Shown in pieces: positions 32,507-40,925 of a stretch of 64,000 nucleotides of DNA. Both the position numbers and the translations under genes were made by a program. The notes beneath the pieces are model-generated. The model had not been told where the DNA came from and did no database searches. It was given only the letters and a program-made list of their open reading frames with translations. Source of the stretch: JBBPZK01 sp965219175 (lineage in GTDB: Bacteria > Actinomycetota > Rubrobacteria > Rubrobacterales > Rubrobacteraceae); the NCBI GenBank assembly GCA_965219175.1, contig CBDCNI010000001.1:2542001-2606000 (forward strand). Direction: 5' to 3'. Each line of letters starts with the position of its first letter. Position 1 is the first letter of the stretch.

Positions 32507-33229
32507 ATGACCGAAACCCAGACCAGGCAGCAAACGACCGATACCGAGAAGCTGCCCGCCCAGTACATAAACTACATCTTTTTTAAGTTGGATCCACTCT
32601 GGAGACGCCTGCCGGATGAGGAGAGAGAACGAGGAAAGAAGGAGTTCCTCGAAGCGGCGGAAGAGTACTCGAAGGATATGCTCCTACGCTCTTTCTCGCT
32701 GATGGGGCTCCGCTCCGACGCGGACTTCATGCTCTGGAGGATCGGCTACGACCTCGACGCTTTCGAGGAGATGACCGCCGCGCTCATGAAGACGGGGCTC
32801 GGCAGATACCTGAACGTCACCTACTCTTACTTCGGGCTCGCCCGGCGCTCCGTATACGTCGGGGAGCAGACGCCGGGCTTCGAGAACCGCCGCTACATCG
32901 TCCCCGGCGAAGGCGACTACCTCTTCGTCTACCCGTTCGTCAAGACACGCGAGTGGTACGGGCTCTCCCTCGAAGAGCGACAGCAGATGATGAACGAGCA
33001 CATGCAGATCGGACGCAAGCACTACCCCGTAAAAAACAACACCGCCTACTGCTTCGGCATAGACGACTACGAGTTCATCCTCTCCTTCGAAGCCGAAAGC
33101 CCCGAGAAGTTCCAGGACCTGATGATGGAACTGCGCGAGAGCGACGCCAGCGGCTACACCGAACTAGATACCCCGATCTTCACCTGCCGCCGCAAACTAA
33201 TGTTCGAAATTCTCGAAACTTTAGGATAA
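32507..33229 (+). CDS. hemQ: Coproheme decarboxylase, HemQ/chlorite dismutase family
   Basis: A 240-aa protein; ATG 32507 has AGGAAGG 3-4 nt upstream. It has the HemQ form of the chlorite dismutase fold: YINYIFFKLDPLWRRL, DADFMLWRIGYDL, YLFVYPFVKTREWYGLS with the catalytic Tyr and Lys/Arg region, and MNEHMQIGRKHYPVKNNT with the proximal heme His. The distal Arg of true chlorite dismutases is not obvious, which favours the heme-synthesis role: decarboxylation of coproheme III to heme b in the Gram-positive route. No other hem genes are in the window. Confidence 0.92.
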   Translation: MTETQTRQQTTDTEKLPAQYINYIFFKLDPLWRRLPDEERERGKKEFLEAAEEYSKDMLLRSFSLMGLRSDADFMLWRIGYDLDAFEEMTAALMKTGLGRYLNVTYSYFGLARRSVYVGEQTPGFENRRYIVPGEGDYLFVYPFVKTREWYGLSLEERQQMMNEHMQIGRKHYPVKNNTAYCFGIDDYEFILSFEAESPEKFQDLMMELRESDASGYTELDTPIFTCRRKLMFEILETLG

Positions 33230-33294
33230 TTAACAAATTTGCCCTAGTATCGTTGACTTATACTCAGGTACAATAGTCGCACGCACCAACTGCG

Positions 33295-33324
33295 GCCGGA
33301 GGGCTCCCATTATGGCCCTCCGGC
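33295..33324. terminator. Hairpin between hemQ and the cysteine operon
   Basis: GCCGGAGGGC (33295-33304) and GCCCTCCGGC (33315-33324) are perfect 10-bp arms with a 10-nt loop. It lies 65 nt after the hemQ stop. There is no T run on either strand, so it may be a Rho-assisted terminator or an mRNA 3' end stabiliser. Confidence 0.5.
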
Positions 33325-33363
33325 TGAATATCTCCCGCATATATCTGTTATTTCGGATGTTCC

Positions 33364-33391
33364 TAGACGATGAGCTTCGACCCTGTATAAT
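33364..33391 (+). promoter_or_regulatory. Promoter of the cysM-mec-cysO-moeZ operon (leaderless)
   Basis: TATAAT at 33386-33391 with a weaker TAGACG at 33364-33369, 16 nt apart. The ATG at 33401 lies 9 nt after the -10, so transcription should start within about 3 nt of the start codon. No ribosome binding site is present. This predicts a leaderless mRNA. Confidence 0.65.
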
Positions 33392-33400
33392 AATCCCGAC

Positions 33401-34324
33401 ATGATTACTCGGATTAAAAAACAGGCAGGAACGAACGTCACTGAATTAGTGGGCAACACGCCTCTTTTGGCATTGCCGAACATCGGGAGGGAGAAGCCGG
33501 GAGTAGAGATCTACGGTAAGGCTGAGTGGTGCAACCCCGGAGGTTCGGTAAAGGACCGTCCGGCGCTTTCGATGATCCGGGACGCTGAGAGGAGCGGCAG
33601 GCTCACGTCGGAGAAGACGATCCTCGATGCGACCAGCGGCAACACGGGCATAGCTTACGCTTGGATCGGGGCTTCGCTAGGCTACAAGGTGAAGCTGTGC
33701 ATGCCCAAGAACGCCAGCGAAGAACGGAAGAAGATCCTGCGTGCCTACGGCGTCGAGTTCGTCCTCACGGACCCCGGCGAGGGTTCGGACGGGGCGATCC
33801 GTGAAGCGCGACGGCTCTACGCCGAGGACCCGGAAAGGTACTTCTACGCAGATCAGTACAGCAACCCGGCCAACCCGAGGGCCCACTACGAGACGACGGG
33901 GCCGGAAATTTGGGAGCAGACAAACGGCGAAGTCACGCACTTCGTCGCGGGTCTCGGGACGAGCGGCACTTTCGTCGGCACGAGCCGGCGGCTCAGGGAG
34001 TACAACCCGGATATAAAGGTCATCTCCTTCGAGCCCGACTCGCCGTTCCACGGCCTGGAGGGTATGAAGCACATGGAGAGTGCGATCGTACCGCCCATCT
34101 ACGACCCGACCATTGCCGATGAGAACCGCCGCACCGCGACCGAAGACGCCTACGAGATGGTCAAGCGGCTCGCCCGCGAAGAGGGCATCCTGGTCGGCAT
34201 CTCGGCCGGGGCGGCCGTTGCGACCGCGTTGCAGGTGGCGCGGGAGATAGAGAGCGGAACGGTCGTAACCATTCTTTGCGACGGGGCGGACAAGTACCTC
34301 TCCGAGAGCTTTTGGGAGGAGTAG
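33401..34324 (+). CDS. cysM: PLP-dependent cysteine synthase (CysM/CysK family)
   Basis: A 307-aa fold-type II PLP enzyme. The PLP Lys is in NPGGSVKDRPALSM, the substrate loop is TSGNTG, and the phosphate cup is GLGTSGTF. In Mycobacterium, CysM takes O-phosphoserine and uses the thiocarboxylate of CysO as sulfur donor. The immediate operon partners here (JAMM protease, ThiS-like carrier, MoeZ) point to the same chemistry. The long C-terminal tail of the mycobacterial enzyme is absent; this protein ends soon after LCDGADKYLSESFW. Whether it prefers O-phosphoserine or O-acetylserine is open. Confidence 0.9.
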   Translation: MITRIKKQAGTNVTELVGNTPLLALPNIGREKPGVEIYGKAEWCNPGGSVKDRPALSMIRDAERSGRLTSEKTILDATSGNTGIAYAWIGASLGYKVKLCMPKNASEERKKILRAYGVEFVLTDPGEGSDGAIREARRLYAEDPERYFYADQYSNPANPRAHYETTGPEIWEQTNGEVTHFVAGLGTSGTFVGTSRRLREYNPDIKVISFEPDSPFHGLEGMKHMESAIVPPIYDPTIADENRRTATEDAYEMVKRLAREEGILVGISAGAAVATALQVAREIESGTVVTILCDGADKYLSESFWEE

Positions 34325-34326
34325 GT

Positions 34327-34749
34327 TTGCCGCTCAAGATAGGACGGGGAGACGTGGATAACATCCACCGACACGCTCGTGAAGCGTACCCGGAGGAGTG
34401 CGCCGGAGCGCTCATCGGGATGAACGTCGGCGAGGAGATGAAGATCGTGGTTGACGTGTGGCCTGCCGAGAATACGCACGAGGACGAGCGGAGCCGACGT
34501 TTCCTGATCGAACCGTTGAAGATCAAGGAGTTCGAGGACCGGGCGGCCGAGAGAGAGATGGACCTGCTCGGGTTCTACCATTCCCACCCGGACCACCCGG
34601 CCGAGCCCTCCGAGTACGATCGGGACCACGCCTGGCCCGGCTGGTCCTACGTCATCACGTCGGTCGGCGAAGATGAGGTCAAAGACACCCGTTCGTGGGT
34701 CTTACGTGACGACCGTTCGGGCTACGACGAAGAAGACCTCGTAGAGTAA
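34327..34749 (+). CDS. mec: JAMM/MPN metalloprotease, Mec-like (CysO-cysteine peptidase)
   Basis: A 140-aa JAB1/MPN+ protease. TTG 34327 is favoured: it lies 2 nt after the cysM stop, with GGAGGAG 5 nt upstream. The JAMM zinc motif is complete: Glu in YPEECAGALIG, then GFYHSHPDHP with both His, and S-x2-Y-D in PSEYDRDHA. In Mycobacterium Mec+ releases cysteine from the CysO-cysteine adduct. Here it may also, or first, remove the extra residues after Gly-Gly on the carrier, as QbsD does for QbsE in thioquinolobactin synthesis. That dual use is inference. Confidence 0.9.
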   Translation: MPLKIGRGDVDNIHRHAREAYPEECAGALIGMNVGEEMKIVVDVWPAENTHEDERSRRFLIEPLKIKEFEDRAAEREMDLLGFYHSHPDHPAEPSEYDRDHAWPGWSYVITSVGEDEVKDTRSWVLRDDRSGYDEEDLVE

Positions 34750-34775
34750 ATTTCGAGAACAGAGGAGTTTCTATA

Positions 34776-35063
34776 ATGACAAAGGTCAAGATACCAACAC
34801 CCTTGCGGCAGTACACCGGTGGCAACTCCGAGGTGGAAGTCGGTGGGCAGACCGCCGGCGAGACGCTCGGCAAGCTCGCCGACGAGTACCCGGATCTCAA
34901 ACAGCACCTGTACACTGGCGACGGCAAGCTACGCTCTTTCGTCAACGTGTACAAGGGCGACGAGGACATCCGATACCTCGACGGTCAGGATACGCAGGTT
35001 ACAGAGGGCGACGAGCTCTCCATCATCCCGTCCATCGCCGGAGGCGTCGCCGTAGTCAGGTAG
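34776..35063 (+). CDS. cysO: ThiS/MoaD-like sulfur carrier (CysO) with a five-residue C-terminal extension
   Basis: A 95-aa beta-grasp protein: VKIPTPLRQYTGG at strand 1, then GGQTAGETLGKLADEYPDLKQHLY and DIRYLDGQDTQVTEGDELSIIPSIAGG. In working carriers the Gly-Gly is the very C-terminus, where it is adenylated and thiocarboxylated. Here codons GGA GGC are followed by V-A-V-V-R and TAG at 35061-35063. The precursor therefore cannot be activated until trimmed. The JAMM protease encoded upstream is the natural processing enzyme. ATG 34776 lies 26 nt after mec. Confidence 0.92.
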   Translation: MTKVKIPTPLRQYTGGNSEVEVGGQTAGETLGKLADEYPDLKQHLYTGDGKLRSFVNVYKGDEDIRYLDGQDTQVTEGDELSIIPSIAGGVAVVR

Positions 35064-35096
35064 GTCCTACCGATTTCATACAGAGAGGTTTTACAA

Positions 35097-36281
35097 ATGC
35101 AGACGAGGCAGCCTTTAGTAGAGTCGCCCAACGGGACGGTCGAGCTTTCAAACGAGGAGATCTCCCGTTACAGCCGCCACCTCATAATGCCGGAGGTCGC
35201 GCTCGACGGGCAGAAGAAGCTCAAGCAGGCGAAGGTCCTGACCATCGGGGCCGGAGGGCTCGGGTCGCCGTTGGCGATGTATCTGGCCGCGGCCGGGGTC
35301 GGGACCATCGGCATCGTAGACTTCGACGTGGTCGACGAGTCGAACCTGCAACGTCAGATCATCCACGGCACCTCCGACGTGGGCCGGAAGAAGATGGAGA
35401 GCGCCCGCGACACCCTCAAGGACATCAACCCGAACGTAGAGATCATCGCGTTCGAGGAGGCGCTCAGTTCCGAGAATGCCCTGGAGATCTTCGAAGACTT
35501 CGACATAATCGTTGACGGGACGGACAACTTCCCGACCCGCTACCTGGTAAACGACGCGTGCGTCCTGCTCGGCAAGCCGAACGTGTACGGCTCCATCTTC
35601 CGCTTCGAGGGACAGGCGAGCGTTTTCTACGCCGAGGAAGGCCCCTGCTACCGTTGCCTCTACCCCGAGCCACCGCCTCCCGGCCTCGTGCCGAGCTGCG
35701 CCGAGGGCGGGGTCCTCGGGATACTGCCGGGCTCAATCGGCATCACGCAGGCCACGGAGACAGTGAAGCTCATACTCGGGATCGGCGAGCCGCTCATCGG
35801 GCGTCTGTTGCTTTATGATGCTCTCGGGATGAGCTACCGGGAGATGAAGCTTCGTAAGGACCCGAACTGCCCCGTCTGCGGCGAGAACCCGACCGTGACC
35901 GAGTTGATCGACTACCAGGAATTCTGCGGCATCCCGCAGGCCGCCGCTGCCGAGCAAGAGAACGGCGTGCCGGAGATCACGGTGACCGAGCTCAAGCAGA
36001 AAATGGACAGCGGCGAGGACGTGAACGTGCTCGATGTGCGCGAGCCGCACGAGTACGAGGTGGCGAACATCGGCGTGAAGCTCATCCCACTCGGAGAACT
36101 CCCCCAGCGCCTCGCGGAGTTGGACCAGAGCGAGAACTTCGCCATCCACTGCAAGAGCGGCGCCCGGAGTGCTAAGGCTGTGAAGCTCTTGCAAGACGCG
36201 GGCTTCGAGAACGTCTACAACGTAAAGGGCGGCATCACCGCCTGGAGCGAGGAAATTGACCCGAGCGTTCCCAAGTACTAG
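35097..36281 (+). CDS. moeZ: Sulfur-carrier adenylyltransferase/sulfurtransferase, MoeZ type
   Basis: A 394-aa fusion of a ThiF/MoeB adenylation domain (about 15-265) and a rhodanese domain (about 290-390). The ATP site reads VLTIGAGGLGSPLAMYLAAAGVG. Zinc cysteines occur as CYRCLYP-type and PNCPVCGENP pairs. The rhodanese loop is CKSGARS with the persulfide Cys. It should adenylate the exposed Gly-Gly of CysO and then transfer sulfur to form the thiocarboxylate used by CysM. MoeZ enzymes often also serve MoaD. It is the last gene before a 12-bp-stem terminator. Confidence 0.93.
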   Translation: MQTRQPLVESPNGTVELSNEEISRYSRHLIMPEVALDGQKKLKQAKVLTIGAGGLGSPLAMYLAAAGVGTIGIVDFDVVDESNLQRQIIHGTSDVGRKKMESARDTLKDINPNVEIIAFEEALSSENALEIFEDFDIIVDGTDNFPTRYLVNDACVLLGKPNVYGSIFRFEGQASVFYAEEGPCYRCLYPEPPPPGLVPSCAEGGVLGILPGSIGITQATETVKLILGIGEPLIGRLLLYDALGMSYREMKLRKDPNCPVCGENPTVTELIDYQEFCGIPQAAAAEQENGVPEITVTELKQKMDSGEDVNVLDVREPHEYEVANIGVKLIPLGELPQRLAELDQSENFAIHCKSGARSAKAVKLLQDAGFENVYNVKGGITAWSEEIDPSVPKY

Positions 36282-36303
36282 ATCCAAACAAAGCAGTATC
36301 TGG

Positions 36304-36334
36304 AGCGGGGTCGTCGTTTTGGCGGCCCCGCTTT
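36304..36334 (+). terminator. Terminator of the cysteine operon
   Basis: AGCGGGGTCGTC (36304-36315) pairs with GGCGGCCCCGCT (36321-36332) over 12 bp including G-U pairs, with a GTTTT loop, followed by TT. It lies 23 nt after the moeZ stop. The T run is short, but the stem is strong. Confidence 0.65.
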
Positions 36335-36394
36335 CCGTTGGAGCTATACGGAGTGCGGTGCTAGGATTGCGGCAGCTATCCAGAGGAGGTTGGC

Positions 36395-37012
36395 ATGGCC
36401 GAGGTCGTCAAGACCCGCGTAGAGTACAGGCCGATAGTGCTCCACACAAACCCGGTGCTAAAGATGGGCGAGGAGCAGTTCTTCGAGTTCTGCCGGCTCA
36501 ACAGGGATTTGAGGATCGAACGAACCGCGGAGGGAGACCTGGAGGTAATGCCGCCGACCGGAGGAGAGACTGGGAGTCGCAACGCCATGTTAGTACACCT
36601 ACTCATAGCGTGGACGCTACAGAACGGCACGGGTGTCGCCTTTGACTCCTCGACCGGGTTCAGGCTCCCTAACGGCGCGACCCGCTCCCCGGACGCCGCA
36701 TGGGTAAAGCGTGAAAGGTTGGTGGACCTCACGGCGGAGCAGAAACAGAAGTTCCTGCCGCTATGTCCAGACTTCGTGATCGAGTTGCGTTCCCCGACCG
36801 ACTCCCTGACGCTCCTCCAGGATAAGATGCGGGAGTACGTCGAGAACGGCGTGCGCCTGGGCTGGCTCATCGACCCGTCCGAACGTCGGGTGCATGTCTA
36901 CCGACCTGGTTCAGAGGTCGAGCGGCTCGAAGGCGCTTCTTCGCTATCGGGCGAGCCGGAGCTTTCCGGGTTCGCGCTCGACCTGCGCAAGCTCTGGGAA
37001 CCCGGTTTCTAG
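36395..37012 (+). CDS. Uma2-family (DUF820) putative endonuclease
   Basis: A 205-aa protein of the PD-(D/E)XK-like Uma2 family. Family marks are the GDLEVMPPTGGETGSRNAMLV segment, FDSSTGFRLPNGATRSPDAAWVKRERL with the metal Asp, and DFVIELRSPTDSLTLLQDKMREYVENGVRLGWLIDP with the ExR/K pair. ATG 36395 has GGAGG 5 nt upstream. These genes are abundant in cyanobacteria and some actinobacteria, often in many copies; the physiological role is unclear. Its stop abuts the dipeptidase start. Confidence 0.88.
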   Translation: MAEVVKTRVEYRPIVLHTNPVLKMGEEQFFEFCRLNRDLRIERTAEGDLEVMPPTGGETGSRNAMLVHLLIAWTLQNGTGVAFDSSTGFRLPNGATRSPDAAWVKRERLVDLTAEQKQKFLPLCPDFVIELRSPTDSLTLLQDKMREYVENGVRLGWLIDPSERRVHVYRPGSEVERLEGASSLSGEPELSGFALDLRKLWEPGF

Positions 37013-38086
37013 TTGCCTACAACAGACCCGCCCATCTTCGACGGACACAACGACACCCTGCTGAACCTCCATCTCCCCAAGCGGGGAAAAGGCCGCAGCT
37101 TCTTCGAGCGCAGCAGCATCGGACATATCGACCTGCCGCGCGCCCGCGAAGGTGGGTTCGGAGGCGGTTTCTTCGCGTGCTTCGCGCCGCCGGACCCCAA
37201 AAACAACTGGAGCGAGGAATCCGCGTTGCGCCTCTACAAAGATAGCTACGAAGTCCTTCCGTCTCCGCCGCTAAACCCGGATTATGCGCGAAGGACGGCG
37301 GACGAACTAACGTCATTGCTCTTCCGCATAGAAGCGGAGTCCGAAGGTGCGCTGAAGGTCGTGAGGAAAGCTGCGGAGATCCAGGAATGCCTCCAAAGCG
37401 GCGTGCTGGCGGCGGTCCTCCACTTCGAGGGAGCCGAGAACCTCGGCCCGGACCTAGGATCTCTGGAAACATATTATGACTCCGGCCTCCGTTCGCTCGG
37501 TCTAGTGTGGAGCCGCCCGAACGCCTACGCTTACGGCGTTCCGTTCAAGTTCCCTGCCTCCCCTGACGCGGGACCGGGCCTGACGGAAAAAGGAAAGGAA
37601 CTGGTTAGGGAGTGTAACCGGCTCGGTGTGCTGGTGGACCTGTCGCACCTCAACGAGAAAGGTTTCCGGGACGTGGCGGAACTGTCGGAGGCTCCGCTCG
37701 TGGCAACCCATTCCAACGCCCACGCCCTCTGCCAATCTTCCCGTAACCTGACAGATCGACAACTCGACACCATCCGCGACTCGGACGGGATGGTCGGGGT
37801 CAACTTCGCCGTTTCGTTCCTGAGAGAGGACGGCCACAACGACCCGGACACCTCACTGGAGACTGTGGTGCGACACGTAGATTACCTTGTAGAGCGTCTC
37901 GGTATAGACCGCGTCGGTTTCGGATCCGACTTCGACGGCGCGAAGGTGCCGCGTGAAATCGGGGACGCATCCGGCCTGCCAAAGCTTCTCGCGGCGCTGC
38001 GCGAATGCGGCTATGGTGAGGAGGACTTGGCGAAACTGGCACACGAAAACTGGGTCCGGGTTCTGCGGGCGACCTGGGGCTGGTAG
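37013..38086 (+). CDS. Membrane dipeptidase (renal dipeptidase family, M19)
   Basis: A 357-aa TIM-barrel zinc peptidase. Metal ligands are visible: FDGHNDTLL (H and D), VLHFEGAENLG (bridging Glu), VDLSHLNEKGF and VATHSNAHALC (His pair), and FGSDFDGAKV (Asp). Bacterial members hydrolyse dipeptides, often with a D-residue. TTG 37013 directly follows the Uma2 stop codon without spacing, so the two are probably coupled. Despite the family name no signal peptide is present, so it is likely cytoplasmic. Confidence 0.9.
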   Translation: MPTTDPPIFDGHNDTLLNLHLPKRGKGRSFFERSSIGHIDLPRAREGGFGGGFFACFAPPDPKNNWSEESALRLYKDSYEVLPSPPLNPDYARRTADELTSLLFRIEAESEGALKVVRKAAEIQECLQSGVLAAVLHFEGAENLGPDLGSLETYYDSGLRSLGLVWSRPNAYAYGVPFKFPASPDAGPGLTEKGKELVRECNRLGVLVDLSHLNEKGFRDVAELSEAPLVATHSNAHALCQSSRNLTDRQLDTIRDSDGMVGVNFAVSFLREDGHNDPDTSLETVVRHVDYLVERLGIDRVGFGSDFDGAKVPREIGDASGLPKLLAALRECGYGEEDLAKLAHENWVRVLRATWGW

Positions 38087-38161
38087 CCGCTCTCGTGGAA
38101 GCGCGTTGCGTTAAATAGGCTCCAGCGTAAACTGCGACGAGGACGACGGGAAGGATAATTC

Positions 38162-38827
38162 GTGAGCGTATCCGGCAGCGGACCCGGTGAAGACAACAAT
38201 GGCACCGGCAGGATAGAGGCTTTTTCCGACGGGGTGTTCGCCATCGCGATCACGCTGCTCGTCATAGAGATCGGGGTGCCTCACGTCGGGAGCGAGGAGA
38301 GCCTCTCTGCGGCGCTCGTCAAGCAGTGGCCCTCTTACCTTGGGTATGCGATCAGCTTCGTCACTATAGGCATAGTATGGGCCAACCACCACAACCGCTT
38401 CCGCTACATCGTCCGCTCGAACCACATCCTGCTCTTCCTGAACACCCTGTTCCTGATGTGCGTCGCTTTCATACCTTTCCCGACCGCCCTCCTCGCCGAG
38501 TACATAAAAGACCCCGAGTACCAGACCACCGTGGTCGCCGTCTACAGTGGCGTCTGGCTCGTTGCATCGATCTTCTTCGTAACGCTCTGGCTCTACGCAT
38601 CTAGCGATTATCGTCTTCTGGACAGGAGCCTGAGCCCAGGAGCGCTCCGGGTGATGACGCGCCGGTACGTAGTCGGGACACTCCTCTTCGTCGTCACTTT
38701 CGCCCTCTCTTTCGTGAGCGCCAAGCTGGCCCTTACCCTGATAATCGGCCTCGACCTGACCTTCATGCTCCCGGATCCGGGAGACCGTTCCGTCAACAAA
38801 GAGCGTCGGAGAGGCGGGACCGGTTAG
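38162..38827 (+). CDS. TMEM175-family (DUF1211) potassium channel-like protein
   Basis: A 221-aa six-helix membrane protein. The signature RIEAFSDGVFAIAITLLVIEI sits at about residues 17-37, and the second-helix motif WANHHNRFRYI follows. Bacterial TMEM175 proteins have a single six-helix repeat and assemble as tetramers that conduct potassium through a hydrophobic Leu/Ile constriction, present here as AIAITLLVI. GTG 38162 follows GGGAAGG. Its stop overlaps the convergent EamA gene stop by 4 nt. Confidence 0.88.
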   Translation: MSVSGSGPGEDNNGTGRIEAFSDGVFAIAITLLVIEIGVPHVGSEESLSAALVKQWPSYLGYAISFVTIGIVWANHHNRFRYIVRSNHILLFLNTLFLMCVAFIPFPTALLAEYIKDPEYQTTVVAVYSGVWLVASIFFVTLWLYASSDYRLLDRSLSPGALRVMTRRYVVGTLLFVVTFALSFVSAKLALTLIIGLDLTFMLPDPGDRSVNKERRRGGTG

Positions 38828-39708
38828 CGTTTCCGGGCCAGATAAACCCCGACCAGGATCACCGCCGCCCCAGCAAGCTGTCCCACACTGAAACCTTCCC
38901 CGAGGAGAATTATCCCGGCGCTGACACCGGTTAGGGCGACGAGGTACTGATAGACAAGCACCCGGTTAGCACCTACGTGTGAGACGCCACGCTGCCAGGC
39001 AGCGAACCCGAAAGCCGAGGAGCAGAGCGTCGAGTAGAGGGCCGCGAACCAAACCCAACCGCCAATGGAAGCGGTATCCACGTGCAAGTCGAGGGCGGCG
39101 AGCGGGAAGGCGGCCAGCCCTCCGAGGACCATCGGGTAGGCGGCGACCGCGAGCGGCGAGTAGCGCCTGAGCAGCGAGAGGGAGAGCACGGTGTAGCAGC
39201 CCCAGCAGACGGCGGCGATGAGGATCAGGAAATCCCCGAGTAGGCTCGTGCCGCCGAGGTCGAGGCCGCCGTAGACTACCGCGCCGACCCCGACGAGACA
39301 CAGTGCTACCCCGGCTATACCGGAGAGGCGCGGTTTTTCGAGGGAGAGGGCGAAGCCGAGTAGCATTCCCCAGACGGGGGCGGTCGCGTAGATCAGGGCT
39401 GTGTTGGCAGCCGTCGTAAGGCTCACCCCGATCGTGAAGACGGACTGGGTCGCAGTGATACCGACGACCCCGAGCCCGAGAACTGGCAGGAAATCCTTCC
39501 GCTTGAGGCGGGTCTCCGGCTCAAGGAAGCGGAGTATAGTCCACAGCAAACTCCCCGCAAAGGTGAAACGCGCCGCCGCGAATAAGAGCGGCGGCACGCT
39601 CCCGACCACGAGCTTCACCGCCACGAAGTTGGTCCCGAAAAAGAAGACCGTCATGAGCAGCGATATCTCGACCCACAGCGAGGCCCGGCGTCTTTCAGCG
39701 GCGATCAA
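38824..39708 (-). CDS. EamA/DMT-family transporter
   Basis: A 294-aa ten-helix transporter with two EamA repeats (about 10-140 and 155-290). The first helix reads VEISLLMTVFFFGTNFVAVKLVVG, and the second repeat includes AVCWGCYTVLSLSL. These export metabolites or amino acids; no specific substrate can be named. TTG 39708 is used. It is co-oriented with the M42 peptidase, starting 19 nt after that gene's stop, so the pair could be one operon. Confidence 0.87.
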   Translation of the reverse strand: MIAAERRRASLWVEISLLMTVFFFGTNFVAVKLVVGSVPPLLFAAARFTFAGSLLWTILRFLEPETRLKRKDFLPVLGLGVVGITATQSVFTIGVSLTTAANTALIYATAPVWGMLLGFALSLEKPRLSGIAGVALCLVGVGAVVYGGLDLGGTSLLGDFLILIAAVCWGCYTVLSLSLLRRYSPLAVAAYPMVLGGLAAFPLAALDLHVDTASIGGWVWFAALYSTLCSSAFGFAAWQRGVSHVGANRVLVYQYLVALTGVSAGIILLGEGFSVGQLAGAAVILVGVYLARKR

Positions 39709-39727
39709 GGCTTGCCGGCTCCGCCAC

Positions 39728-40786
39728 TTAGCGGATGAAGTCCGTGCCGGAGTCGAGGGTCTTGACGTAGGCGGCTATGAGGCGGGCGCAGTTCTCGACG
39801 TCTTCGAGGTTTACGATCTCGTTCGGTGAGTGCATGTAGCGGTTGGGGCACGAGACGAGGCCCGTGGCGATGCCGGCCCGGTTGAAGTGTATGGCGTCGG
39901 CGTCGGTCCCGGTGCGGCGCGAGTCTCCGGCCAGCGTGTAGGACATGCCTTCGCTTTCGGCGGCTGAGATCAGGCCGCCGGAGACTATCGGACTCAATAC
40001 GGAAGCACGCGAGATCACCGGCCCGCTCCCGAGCGCGTGATCCCCCTCCTCATTCTTTGAGATGCCAGGCGTATCCGTCGCATGAGTAACGTCCACGGCT
40101 ATGGCGGCGTCCGGATCGAGGCCGAAAGAAGACCCACGGGCGCCGTTCAGCCCGATCTCCTCCTGCACGCTCGCGACCGCCACTACCTCTGGGACTATGT
40201 CGCTTTCTTCGGAGAGCAGCCGCAGCGCTTCGAGCACCACGAAAGCCCCCATCCGGTTGTCTACAGAACGGGAAGCAATGAGACCGTTTGGCAATTCAAT
40301 CAAGTCCTGGTCCAACACTCCCACGTCCCCGACGCGGACCAGCTTCTCCGTCTCTTCCTTATCTTTTGCGCCAATGTCGATCCAGAGGCTCTTTATGTCC
40401 GAAACTTTCTTTCGCTCATCCGGCTCCATGAGGTGTATCGCCTTCTTGCCGATAACGCCCACGACCTCGCCGCTCTCGGTCTGGAGCTTTATCCTCTGCC
40501 CGACGAGCACCTGCGGATCCCACCCGCCGACGCCGGTAAAGCGGATCAAACCGCGCTCGTCCACGTGGGTGACCATCACCCCGATCTCATCGACGTGCCC
40601 GCTCAACATCACCTTCGGCGAACCACCCTCATTCAACGTCGCGAACGAGTTGCCCATCCTGTCGCCCCGGACCCCGGCGAACTTCCCGGCCTCCTCCCGC
40701 CAGACCCCGGCTACGGCGCCTTCGTAGCCGCTCGGCCCCGGCGTGGAAAGCAACTTCTTGAAGAAATCATACGACTCGTCTCTCAT
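39728..40786 (-). CDS. M42-family aminopeptidase
   Basis: A 352-aa dinuclear-metal peptidase of the FrvX/TET/glutamyl aminopeptidase group. Visible ligands are MLSGHVDEIGVMVTHV (H), SRSVDNRMGAFV (D), SVQEEIGLNGARG (the EE pair), and AVDVTHATDTPG (D). The final His is in VSCPNRYMHSPNEIV. TET-type enzymes form dodecamers that finish peptide degradation in the cytoplasm. ATG 40786 follows AGGAGG by 3 nt. Confidence 0.9.
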   Translation of the reverse strand: MRDESYDFFKKLLSTPGPSGYEGAVAGVWREEAGKFAGVRGDRMGNSFATLNEGGSPKVMLSGHVDEIGVMVTHVDERGLIRFTGVGGWDPQVLVGQRIKLQTESGEVVGVIGKKAIHLMEPDERKKVSDIKSLWIDIGAKDKEETEKLVRVGDVGVLDQDLIELPNGLIASRSVDNRMGAFVVLEALRLLSEESDIVPEVVAVASVQEEIGLNGARGSSFGLDPDAAIAVDVTHATDTPGISKNEEGDHALGSGPVISRASVLSPIVSGGLISAAESEGMSYTLAGDSRRTGTDADAIHFNRAGIATGLVSCPNRYMHSPNEIVNLEDVENCARLIAAYVKTLDSGTDFIR

Positions 40787-40925
40787 CTTCCTCCTGGCTA
40801 ACTTCTCGTCTGGTATTCGTCCTCTTCTACTCTACCAGAGCAGGGAAACTCTGCTCCCGCCGTCGCAATAAGTACGCCCTACATTTCCCGTCACCGTCTA
40901 CCTACCCCGGCACGGAAGCCACGTC

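Noticed and set aside
33253..33276. TTGACT...CAATAG after hemQ as a promoter
   Set aside because: The spacer is only about 12 nt; the better signal for the cysteine operon is TATAAT at 33386.
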